Below, in pieces: positions 50,243 to 59,200 of a stretch of DNA of 64,000 nucleotides (the stretch's first letter is position 1; the number at the start of each line of letters is the position of its first letter). Source of the DNA: Candidatus Dormiibacterota bacterium (GTDB taxonomy: Bacteria > Chloroflexota > Dormibacteria > Dormibacterales > Dormibacteraceae); the NCBI GenBank assembly GCA_003169845.1, contig PNAG01000019.1, positions 133,069-197,068 of the forward strand. The letters are read 5' to 3'. Both the position numbers and the translations under genes were made by a program. Under the pieces are notes generated by a model. That model made no database searches, had not been told where the DNA came from, and saw only the letters and a program-made list of their open reading frames with translations.

Positions 50243-51673
50243 TCAGGCGGTCGTGTGCACCGGTACGGGAGCGTGGACTCCGGGGATCGCCGGGGCCGCC
50301 GGCGGGACCGGCATCAGCTCGTAGGCGGCGTCGCCATGGACGGCCTCGTCACCGATTTCGAGTTGCTTGTCTGTGAGCCGGAGCGGGATGAAGATCGAGA
50401 TCAGCTTCAGGATCGCGAAGGTCATAACCCCGTCCCAGACCAGGATGAAGACCAGCCCGATGATCTGAGCGACGAACTGCTTCGGGTTGCCGAAGAGCAA
50501 CCCGGTGGCGGCGATTGAAGCGGTGCTGCCAGTGCCGGGATAGACAACGACGTTGGGGTTGGCCAGAAGTCCGACCATGAGTCCGCCGACCGCGCCGGCG
50601 ATCAGGTGAGTGTGCATCACGCCGAGGGTGTCGTCGATGCGGTTGAAGGGAGGCAGCTTGACCAGGTAGTTGAAGGTGAAGAAGGGAATGACGCCGGCCG
50701 CGAGGCCGATCGCGAAGGCGCCGTAGCCGTCCACGTACCCGGCGGCCGGCGTGATGCCCACGAGGCCGGCAACCATGCCGTTGACGAGACCGCCGACCGT
50801 GACGCGGCCGACGATGAAGACGTCGAGGAACATCCAGGCGATCATCGCCGTCGCCGCGGCGAGGTTGGTGTTCAGGATCGCGGCCGAGGCGTCTGCGCCC
50901 GCAAAGTACGGGTCGCCGCCGTTGAAGCCGTTCCAGCCGAGCCAGAGCAGGCCGGCGCCCGTGATCACGGCGATCAGGTTGCTGGGCCGGTTGTTCTCAC
51001 GATCGGTCAGAAGGCGCGGACCGATGACGGAGGCCGCCACCAGGCCGGAGATGCCGGCTGCCACATGGATGACATATCCCCCTGAGAAGTCGAGGGCGCC
51101 TGCGCCACCGACCCCGCTCAACCAAGAGGGAAAGGCGCCGATCCAACCGCCGCCCCAGATGCTGAAGGCGTTGACCGAGTAGACGACGGTGATCCAGATG
51201 GGGACGAAGAGCATCCACGCTTTGAAGCTGGTCCGGCCGAGGATCGAGCCGGCGAGCAGGATGACCGTGATGGCCGCGAAAACGAACTGGAAGTAAGCAA
51301 GGGCGGAGAGTGGGAACTTGAGTGCTGGGATCGCGCCCACGAGGAGCGGAATCACTGCCTGGCCCTGCAGATCCGTCGGAGACAGGATCGTCCCCGGCGT
51401 GCCGACGAAGTGGAGCACGTCGGTGAGCTGTGTCCCGAACGACATCTTGTAAGCCCAGAAGGTCCACACGATGAGCGTCGCGCCGAATGCATACAGGACC
51501 ATGAGTGCGGAGTTGAGCGCCCACTTGCGCTTCATCAACCCGGAGTAGAGGATCGCCAGACCCGGAACGCTCATCAGCCCGACGAGCGTCGCGGCGACCA
51601 GCTGCCAGGCAGTGTGGCCTGGGTCCAGCCAGGTTGGCGTGGGCACGATATCGAGATAAATAGAAAGACTCAA
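50243..51673 (-). CDS. amt: Ammonium transporter (Amt family)
   Basis: 476 residues, TTG start with GGGGAGGAG upstream. Eleven or so helices with Amt landmarks: GLAILYSGLMKRKWALNS, DFSGGYVIHVAAGISGL, LLWLGWNGFNGG, DDTLGVMHTHLIAGAVGG (the two pore histidines in HTH). The C-terminal cytosolic tail is longer than usual and Pro/Ala/Val-rich (PVPPAAPAIPG). No glnK gene is adjacent. It would take up ammonia or recapture that released by nucleobase breakdown. Confidence 0.94.
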   Translation of the reverse strand: MSLSIYLDIVPTPTWLDPGHTAWQLVAATLVGLMSVPGLAILYSGLMKRKWALNSALMVLYAFGATLIVWTFWAYKMSFGTQLTDVLHFVGTPGTILSPTDLQGQAVIPLLVGAIPALKFPLSALAYFQFVFAAITVILLAGSILGRTSFKAWMLFVPIWITVVYSVNAFSIWGGGWIGAFPSWLSGVGGAGALDFSGGYVIHVAAGISGLVAASVIGPRLLTDRENNRPSNLIAVITGAGLLWLGWNGFNGGDPYFAGADASAAILNTNLAAATAMIAWMFLDVFIVGRVTVGGLVNGMVAGLVGITPAAGYVDGYGAFAIGLAAGVIPFFTFNYLVKLPPFNRIDDTLGVMHTHLIAGAVGGLMVGLLANPNVVVYPGTGSTASIAATGLLFGNPKQFVAQIIGLVFILVWDGVMTFAILKLISIFIPLRLTDKQLEIGDEAVHGDAAYELMPVPPAAPAIPGVHAPVPVHTTA

Positions 51674-51780
51674 AGGCTTCTCCTCCCCGATTGGTCAAGA
51701 TTTCGCTCGCGCCTTGCGGTTCGCTTGAGAAGTCAGCCTAGTTTTGGCCGAGGTCCTCCTCCTACGGTGCTTCACACCGG

Positions 51781-51807
51781 AAACACCCGGATGTTTATCG
51801 GGTGTTT
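51781..51807. promoter_or_regulatory. 9-bp inverted repeat upstream of amt
   Basis: AAACACCCG (51781-51789) and CGGGTGTTT (51799-51807), perfect, spacer 9. It lies ~110 bases upstream of the amt start and ~78 bases before the divergent propeller gene; candidate operator of a nitrogen regulator. Confidence 0.45.
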
Positions 51808-51884
51808 GACACAAACGAGGACCCCTTTTCACCGTTGTGTCACCACGCCGACGCCTGAGACGGGGCGGCTCTACAGTGCGTTGA

Positions 51885-52961
51885 ATGTGGCCCACGCAAG
51901 GGGTAGCGGGAACGCCCACGCCGAAGCGATGGTCTGAGCGCCGCCTGCGCTCCCGGGTCCTCGCGATTCTCGGGATTGCCGTGCTGCTGATCGCTGCGGG
52001 AATCGGTACGTGGCTGTCGATTCACGGCGGGCAGCCGGCCACACCACCCCTCTACGGCGCCGCTCGGTCGTCGCCCGGCGCGGTCTGGACCTGGGATGGA
52101 ACGCGCTACACGCTGAGCTCGGCCGCCGCGGCGGGCCCGTCGAGCAACAACGCCGACATGGCGTACGACAGGTCACGCGGCGTGACCGTGCTCTGGGACC
52201 ACGGGTGCGCCAGCCTGGTGATGGGCTTCCAGGGTGGGTGCCTTACGCAGGTCGATCGCACATGGACGTGGGATGGCACGAGCTGGACGGCGTATCCGGG
52301 GCAATCCAACCCGACGGCCGTTGGGCCGGGGGCGATGGTCTTCGACAGCAGGCTGGGGCAGGTCGTGTATGTCAACGGGACGGGTCGGGCCTGGCACTGG
52401 ACCGGCTCCGGTTGGCTCTCGCTGTCGATGCCCGGGGGCCCGAACGTCCCGGAACCAGGTTCAGGGATTGCGTCTTCGGCCTTCGCCGCCGGTTACGACG
52501 AAGGGCGCGATCTGCTGGTCCTGGTGGTTTCAGGCGGCACGTGGTCGTGGGACGGCAGCCGCTGGACCGAAGTGCCGGGCGGAATCGCCGTCGGCAACGC
52601 GCGCGAAGATGCCCACCTCGTGTACGACAGGGCCAACCGCCAGCTGGTCTACGTCGGCAGCAGTGCCACCTGGACATGGGACGGCTCCCGCTGGCAGCGC
52701 CACGATCAGCCGGCGATCGCCGCCGGAACGGCGGCATATGACGGTGCCCGGGCCACCACGATGCTGATCCAGCCGGACACCACCGTTTGCGACCGCACTT
52801 CCTGCCGGACCACCACCTGGACCTGGAACGCGAGGACCTGGACCCAGGTTCCGGTCGGCGGCGGGCCGCTCCTCCCGCTGACGCGCTCCGGCGCTTTCCC
52901 CATCCCGATGGCCTTCGACGAGGCCCGCGGAGAGATGGTGATGTTCGTCAGCTCGAGCTGA
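51885..52961 (+). CDS. Membrane-anchored beta-propeller-like (Kelch-like) protein
   Basis: 358 residues. One N-terminal membrane helix (about 25-45, VLAILGIAVLLIAAGIGTWL) is followed by repeats with the core WTWDGTSWT / WSWDGSRWT / WTWNARTWT alternating with YDRSRGVTVLWDH / FDSRLGQVVYVNG / YDEGRDLLVLVVSG. This is a Kelch-like propeller blade pattern, five to six blades. Exposed outside the membrane. Ligand unknown. Confidence 0.78.
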   Translation: MWPTQGVAGTPTPKRWSERRLRSRVLAILGIAVLLIAAGIGTWLSIHGGQPATPPLYGAARSSPGAVWTWDGTRYTLSSAAAAGPSSNNADMAYDRSRGVTVLWDHGCASLVMGFQGGCLTQVDRTWTWDGTSWTAYPGQSNPTAVGPGAMVFDSRLGQVVYVNGTGRAWHWTGSGWLSLSMPGGPNVPEPGSGIASSAFAAGYDEGRDLLVLVVSGGTWSWDGSRWTEVPGGIAVGNAREDAHLVYDRANRQLVYVGSSATWTWDGSRWQRHDQPAIAAGTAAYDGARATTMLIQPDTTVCDRTSCRTTTWTWNARTWTQVPVGGGPLLPLTRSGAFPIPMAFDEARGEMVMFVSSS

Positions 52962-53050
52962 CCTTCTTCCTCGCCCTGCTTAGCTTCTTTCCCGCCCCTC
53001 TCCCCACATCCCTGCGCGCAAGCGGCGATGAGGATGGGGCTTACTGATTG

Positions 53051-53067
53051 CCCCCCTGAACGGGGGG
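53051..53067 (+). terminator. Weak terminator-like hairpin
   Basis: CCCCCC-TGAAC-GGGGGG with only a loose T-rich tail (TGTTTGCC). About 90 bases after the propeller gene stop. Confidence 0.35.
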
Positions 53068-53158
53068 AGGGGCTGTTTGCCTCGACCGTCATTTACCGAA
53101 AAACAACGTGTGGTTCACACAATTTTCAGACGCGTAACTTCGTGCTATCGTGCGCCAC

Positions 53159-53428
53159 ATGAAATATCTGGCTTCCGTTCCACTCGAGATCGACAAACCC
53201 CTGTCCGCCTCAGACCCAGACGTTCGTTCGGTATCGCGCCTCCCGGGCTTCAAAGCCCTCGAGCCCGTCGCCGGGCACGCGGGCCGCTACACGCTGACCT
53301 TCGAGGTCGAGGCAGGCTCGAGGCGTGACGCCATCGATGCCAGCGACGAGCTCATGGTCGAGTACGAAAACGTCCTCAACGCCTATCACCCGAGGCGGCT
53401 GACCGCCGTCGCCACCGAGGCGATCTAG
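53159..53428 (+). CDS. Small hypothetical protein
   Basis: 89 residues from ATG 53159 (GTG 53150 possible). Sequence MKYLASVPLEIDKPLSASD, later YTLTFEVEAGSRRDAIDASD and VEYENVLNAYHPRRL. Mixed alpha/beta, acidic N-half, no membrane segment. No family recognised. A 13-bp hairpin lies 20 bases past its stop. Confidence 0.6.
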   Translation: MKYLASVPLEIDKPLSASDPDVRSVSRLPGFKALEPVAGHAGRYTLTFEVEAGSRRDAIDASDELMVEYENVLNAYHPRRLTAVATEAI

Positions 53429-53447
53429 CCGGATCTCCTCACCGGAT

Positions 53448-53477
53448 CGCGTCAGCGCCCCGGCGGGCGCTGACGCG
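53448..53477 (+). other. 13-bp perfect hairpin
   Basis: CGCGTCAGCGCCC / GGGCGCTGACGCG with loop CGGC. It lacks a T-run, so it is a weak terminator or structural element between two small genes. Confidence 0.5.
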
Positions 53478-53589
53478 GCTCCCGGTCTCTTCGGGCGCGC
53501 GTACTCCCCGCACGTCGAATCAAGCTCGAGCCACGTGCTCTCCGCACGTAGCCTCGAATGCCAGATCTGCGGCATTTCTCTTACGCGAC

Positions 53590-53841
53590 ATGCGGTGGCC
53601 CATCGACGACCAGAGCGACCAGGACCTCGCGGGCTATCTGTTCGATCTCGGAGTCGGAAAACAGGTCAGGGAGCGCCTGTTCCTAGAGCGCAGCATCGCC
53701 AGACGGCACGGCTTCGCGTGCTTCGCCGACTACTTCGTCGCGCGCCGGGCGCGGGGTTGGGGGCTGGACCGGCTGGCTCAACAGACCGGGCAGACCAGGG
53801 GTCCGCGGCGTGATGCGCCGCTACGGCTCGGGCTCCCCTAG
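53590..53841 (+). CDS. Small HTH-like protein, probably frameshifted at its 3' end
   Basis: 83 residues: LSQ-type helices LAGYLFDLGVGKQVRERLFL and RRHGFACFADYFVARRARGW, then LDRLAQQTGQTRG where a helix-turn-helix would begin. Past ~53799 the frame gives PRRDAPLRLGLP, but the +1 frame reads VRGVMRRYGSGSP, a plausible recognition helix. A one- or two-base indel near 53798-53801 would join them. Function unknown; either a decayed gene or a base-call error. Confidence 0.55.
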   Translation: MRWPIDDQSDQDLAGYLFDLGVGKQVRERLFLERSIARRHGFACFADYFVARRARGWGLDRLAQQTGQTRGPRRDAPLRLGLP

Positions 53842-53847
53842 CCCGAC

Positions 53848-54294
53848 CTAGTTAAGGCCGGTCAGCGCCCAGGTTGTCGCCGCAGCGACCGAGTTGAAAG
53901 TCCTCATCGAGAGCCCATGGCTGTCCATGGCGGTGGCTGCGTCCTCATACGCCATTTTCCCAAGCCCGGCCGCCGCGGTCACGATCGCCATCCGTTTCAG
54001 GCCCGCCGCCACAGCTTGGGGGAGCCACACCTCCCTGCTCCACCGTTCATCCTCTGGCAGTACCACTTTCGCCTTGCGGGCGTCGCTGACGTAGCCGACC
54101 ACGTGGCGCTCCCGGATCGCGCGCACGCCGGTCAACAGCGCAGCTCGAAACTCTGAGCTCGTGGCAAATCCCTTCCATTCCGCGTACAGGATCTGCGGGA
54201 CGCTGCGCCAGCGGATCGAAAGGTACTTCTCGTCCAGGTACGTCTCGTCGTCCCAGGGGCGCCCGGCGGGTTCCGCCGCCCTCGCTACAGTCAT
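53848..54294 (-). CDS. SpoIIAA/STAS-like protein
   Basis: 148 residues from ATG 54294 (ATG 54324 possible). ILYAEWKGFATSSEFRAALL, VGYVSDARKAKVVLPEDERW and VWLPQAVAAGLKRMAIVTA follow the pattern of the SpoIIAA-like/STAS domain proteins found in many environmental bacteria. No partner kinase nearby. Role unknown. Confidence 0.7.
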   Translation of the reverse strand: MTVARAAEPAGRPWDDETYLDEKYLSIRWRSVPQILYAEWKGFATSSEFRAALLTGVRAIRERHVVGYVSDARKAKVVLPEDERWSREVWLPQAVAAGLKRMAIVTAAAGLGKMAYEDAATAMDSHGLSMRTFNSVAAATTWALTGLN

Positions 54295-54385
54295 GTTCAA
54301 GGTATACGCGGGTCCGAGTCGCATGTCTTCGGCAAATGCGCCGGTCCCACCCCAGCCGAATGCATGGGCTGAAGGTCAAGGAAAG

Positions 54386-56212
54386 CTAGCCCAGCAGGTT
54401 TCGCTCGAAGAAGTCGATCGTCCGCTCGTGGACGAGCTGCGCCGCTTCGCGGCCTGCAAACCCATGTCCCTCACCCGCGAAGGTCACGTACTCGACGGTG
54501 CGGCCCAAGGCACGCAGTCCGTCGACCATCTGATCGGACTCTTCGCGCGGGATGCGGGGATCGTTGTCGCCCTGGAAGATCAGCAGCGGGCACCGCACAT
54601 TTTCGACATAGGTGATCGGCGAGCGCTCTATGAGCTTCTGGCGATCGGTCTCGAGGTCTCCGATCCACAGCCGGTTCCAGCGCCGCCAGTTGGGCGGATC
54701 GTTCTCGAGCATCGTCACCAGGTTGCATGGGCCGAACAGCTCGACCGCGCAGCGCCAGTACTCGGGCAGGCGCGTGACGCATGTGAGAGTGGCGAAGCCG
54801 CCATACGAACCGCCCCAAACCCCCAGACGATCTGGGTCGAAATCGAGCTGTTCACGCATCCACTCGGCGATCGACCGGAAGTCGGCGAGGTCGATACCGC
54901 CCCAGTCACGGTGAATCCTCGTCTGCCATGACTTGCCGTATCCGGTGCTGCCGTGAACGTTCGGGACGACGATCGTCACCCCCCTGTTGAGGAGCTCGAG
55001 CAAGACCGGGAATCCGAGCACCGGTCGCGATTGGCCCTCGGGGCCGCCGTGGATGACGAGCAGAGCCGGCCGGCGGCCCGCTACGCCGGCCGGCCTCCAG
55101 ACGTAGGCTGGGATCGCGCCTTCGGTTCCAGGGATCCGGATCGACTCCGGGCGCAGCGCATATTCGGGGGCCGGCTCGGCCTTGAGCAGGATCCTGTCCT
55201 CTCCTGAGGCAAGGTCGAGGACGTGGATCTCCTGCGGTCCGTCCACCGGCAAGAAGGTGTAGGCGGCGCGGGCGCCCTCGCTCGAGACGACGAGGTCGCC
55301 GACCATGCCACGGGTCTCGCGCTCGGCGATCGGGCCGGCGCCGATCCGCCAGCGCAGCCGCGAGTAACCGTCCTCGTTCACGCTCCACGCCACGCCTCGG
55401 CCGTCGGATGACGTCGCGGCCAGCTCGACATCCCATTCAGGGTCGTCGAACATCTCGCGCTCACCGCTGTGGACGTCGATCGCCTCCAGGTGGAGGAACT
55501 CGCTTCCGAAGTCGGTGATCGCGAGCACCCGTCCGTCGGCAAGCCATCCGGCCGGGACGTTTTGCATCTCGCCCTCGTGGGCGGTCAGGTCGGTCAGCTC
55601 GCCGGACTCGACCTCGATCGCGAAGAGGTCCTGGTCGGTGTTTTGCGCCACGCGCATCGCGCAGAGCCAGCGACCGTCAGGCGACCAGCCTCCGGCGACA
55701 TGCCACGCTGGAATGGCCAGCACGAGACGCTGCTCCTTGCTGTGCGTGTCTACGACAGCGACGTCCACGTCGGTGTCCTGCCGGCCATTGGTGCTGATCG
55801 CGACGGACGAACCATCCGGCGATACGGCGTTGCGCGACATGTGGTGCTGCACCCGCTCGCCGTCGCTCACCGCGAAGTCCTCGACGATTCCATCCGGATG
55901 GCGCACAAAGACCTGCCATCTCTCGGTGCCGCCGCGGTCCGCGCTGACGAAGAGATCGCCGGTGCTCGACCACGCGATCCCGTGCACGGCATACCCGTCC
56001 ATCGCGATCGAGGTTCTGGCCGTGCCACCGGCGACAGGAATCTCACACACCACTGCGGGACCGTCTTTCGGAGAGGCGAAGGCAAGCGTGGTTCCATCGG
56101 GCGAAAACGCCAGCGGCGACCCGCCCGAGTACCGGCGAGTCGTGTGCGGGAACGAGTAAACGAGCGGTCGCGGTGCGCGGGGGGCTAGCGGTTTTTTCGC
56201 TTCAGTGGTCAC
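54386..56212 (-). CDS. S9 family (prolyl oligopeptidase-like) peptidase
   Basis: 608 residues, GTG start. Residues ~20-340 form a seven-blade propeller (FSPDGTTLAFASPKDG, WSPDGRWLCAMRV). Residues ~350-608 are the alpha/beta hydrolase: nucleophile in GVWGGSYGGFATL, acid in GDNDPRIPREES, His in FAGEGHGFAG. No signal peptide, so cytoplasmic. Likely an acylaminoacyl- or oligopeptidase of the S9C group. Confidence 0.9.
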   Translation of the reverse strand: MTTEAKKPLAPRAPRPLVYSFPHTTRRYSGGSPLAFSPDGTTLAFASPKDGPAVVCEIPVAGGTARTSIAMDGYAVHGIAWSSTGDLFVSADRGGTERWQVFVRHPDGIVEDFAVSDGERVQHHMSRNAVSPDGSSVAISTNGRQDTDVDVAVVDTHSKEQRLVLAIPAWHVAGGWSPDGRWLCAMRVAQNTDQDLFAIEVESGELTDLTAHEGEMQNVPAGWLADGRVLAITDFGSEFLHLEAIDVHSGEREMFDDPEWDVELAATSSDGRGVAWSVNEDGYSRLRWRIGAGPIAERETRGMVGDLVVSSEGARAAYTFLPVDGPQEIHVLDLASGEDRILLKAEPAPEYALRPESIRIPGTEGAIPAYVWRPAGVAGRRPALLVIHGGPEGQSRPVLGFPVLLELLNRGVTIVVPNVHGSTGYGKSWQTRIHRDWGGIDLADFRSIAEWMREQLDFDPDRLGVWGGSYGGFATLTCVTRLPEYWRCAVELFGPCNLVTMLENDPPNWRRWNRLWIGDLETDRQKLIERSPITYVENVRCPLLIFQGDNDPRIPREESDQMVDGLRALGRTVEYVTFAGEGHGFAGREAAQLVHERTIDFFERNLLG

Positions 56213-56252
56213 GTGCTGGAAACGATACCCCTGTCGAAACCCATCGTCCGGG

Positions 56253-59200
56253 TCAGTTCCAGTTGCGCCAGGTGTCGCCGAATCGCAGCCGAGCCTCCGG
56301 CAGCCGGTCGCGAAGCAGCGCGAGGCAGGCGCCGAGGCCGAGCAGCAGCAGCGAGACCACGAAGAAGACCGCCCACACCGGCAGCCATCCCTGCGTGATT
56401 CCCACGAAAATCGCGCGGAGCGCGCTCACCGCAATGCCGGCGCTCCCACCGATCACGAGCACACGATTCTTGAAACCGATGCCGGCGAGCAGGGCCGCAA
56501 CACCTTCGACGACCAGGGCCGACGTGTAAAGCCACGCACTCGGCGGCTCGAGCACCGTCAACACGGCGCTCGTGCCGAGGATGAGGAGCATTCCCACGCC
56601 GGTCAGGATCTGCGCGATCAGGCGGATGTGGTCGCGCTGGATGCGATTGTCGTAGGGCAGGCGAACACCTGAAGCGACGACCACAGCTCCCGGAAGGATC
56701 ACGTACCACTCCAGGTTGGTGGCGCCGAAGTAATACGCGATCCACAGGCCGGCAAGGCTCATCAGTACGGCGCCGGGGTAGTCGAACTCGGGCTTGGCGT
56801 AGCGCCTGCCGTCGATCACCACAAGGGCGCCAAAGCCGACGAGCCCGGCGGTCGCCGCAAGCGCTCCAAAAGAATGGGCCGTGACGAGCGAGGTGAACGC
56901 AAAGCTCGAGAGCGATGAGACGGCCGCGCCCGCAAGTCCGGTGAGCCGGTGAGCCTGGATCCAGTCGGAAGCACGCGCGAACCGCGCCTCCCACGGCATC
57001 TGGAGCGAGTACAGGAGCGCTGAGACGGCGAATCCCGCGGCCGGATACCAGGGTGGGGCGGCGGCGGCCGTATGGAGGAGAAGCCCGATGCCCACAGTGG
57101 TCGTCAAACCGGCGCCGACCGCCGCCGGCCAGAACCGTTCGATCGCCCCCGTCGAGTAGAGGATGACCGAATAAGCGAGCAGCGCCACGCCGGCCAGCTC
57201 GTAGTCGGCGTATCCCACGGCTCCCAGGAAGACCGCGACCGCTACGACGCCCGTGTACAGGTACAGCGGCCAGGCCCAGCTTCGCCCGGACGTGGAGCGA
57301 ACGCCGAGCCCCACCAGGCCCAGGATCACAGGCAGGCCACTGTAGACCCGGGCCACGGTGTCGACCGTGACCTCTGAGGGAGCGGGCAGCGCCACCTGGG
57401 CGATGCGGTACCAGCCCACGGCAAACAGGCCGATGGCGAACACCAGCCAGGTCGGCGTTTTCGAGTCGAGCGCCACCCAGACGACGAGCCCGGTGGCGAC
57501 CACGAGGGCCGCCGCCTCGATCCAGCGCTGGTTGGGATCGAGGCCGGCGACGCCGGCCAGCTGGATCGTCATCCAGGCGCGCAACCCGTAGCGGAGGATT
57601 CGATCGCCGGCCAGGTGCGCGCCGGCGGCTGCTGCCGCGGCGAGCAAAGTGAGCTCGACCGCCACGTAGGCCGAGCCGAGGCCGAGCGCCTGGCTCTCGA
57701 ACAAGGCCGCAAGCGTCACCGTGACGGCGGTCACGAGCAGAGCCGGCTGCCGCCGTGAAAGCCACCCGTACACCCCGTAGACGGTGGCGGTCACGACGAG
57801 CGCGGCCGCCATCGGGGTTTCCGCGAGGAAACCGGACGGATCGAATACCACCCAGGCGATGCCGAGTCCGGCCGCGACGTGGACGAAAGGTTCGGACCAC
57901 TTGCCGAACAGGGAGCCGGCACGCCCCAGGCGGTTGGCGCGGAAGGCGATCACGGCCAGGACAAAGCCCGCCGCGGCCAGTGCGGAGCCGCGCCAGCTGC
58001 CGAGGTGCAGGTCCTGGGAAAGGCCGCCCCAGCCGACCAGGAGAAAGCTGAGGGCGAGCACGGCGCCCTCCCAATCGCCGCCCAGCCAGCGGTACAGGAC
58101 GTAACCCGCACCCACGCCGGCCGCGGCGACAGTCAGCGCCCAGGGCAGCCACTCCCGCGCCAGCCCGATCTCGATCAACGCGAGGGCTACGACCGCTACG
58201 GCTGAAATGTCCACGAACGTGGCTGCAAAGCGGCCGAGCTTTTCGCCGGCCTGGCCAAGCTTGCGACCTCGAAATGCGGCGATCGAATACAGGGCCACGA
58301 GCGGCGCAACGGCGGCCGGCCACCAGGCGCCCGGCACCAGGTCGTGCGCTCCCGCCACCCAGGCGATGCCGAACGCGACCTTGAACAGGACCGCGGTCTC
58401 GACCTCTCCACCCAGGGCGCAGGCGAGCAGGTACGCGACGGCAAGGATGGCGAACGTGCCCGCGACGACCCATGGGATCCACGCTCCCGCCAGCGCCAAC
58501 TCATAGATGAGTACGAGCACGGCTCCGACGCCGCCGGCGTGCGCGAAGACCATCGCGTGCTTCGCGAACTTCTCGCCCGCGGTTCCGAAGCGAGACCCGC
58601 GGAACGCGACGAGCGCGTACACGCCTGGCAGCAGCGCAACCGCGCTCGACCGCCACTGACCGAGACCGAGGTCGTGAGCCGCCGCGGTCCACGCGAGTCC
58701 GAGCGCGGCCAGGCTGATCAACGTGGCCTCCACTGGACCGCCGAGCGCGCAGATGAGGAGGTAGGCGGCGGCGAGACCGGCGAGGGTTGCGGTCACCGAC
58801 CATGGGAGCCACATGCCGGCCGCCGCAAGCGAGTAGATCGTGAGCCCGAGCGCGACCAGCGCGGCGCCGTGGATCCGGTGAGCTGCATGCCGCGCGAACA
58901 GCTCGCCCGCACGCCCCGCGCGAGCGCCTCGGTAGGCGACCAGACCGTAGAGGGCTACGAGCAGGGTCACCGACGGCCCGCGCCAGACACCAAGGTGCAG
59001 GTCGGTCGAAGCTAGCGTCCACGTGACGCCGAATGCCAGCTGGCACAGGAGCGCGCCCTCGACTGTTGCGCCGAGCAGTGCGAAAAGGAGGTAGCCGGCA
59101 GTGATGCCGGCCACGGTCAGGGTTCCCGTCCAGGGCACCCAGCGATCGACCAGCAGCATGTCGCCGAAGGCCAGCACCAGGGCGGCCGCCGCGGCCAGGT

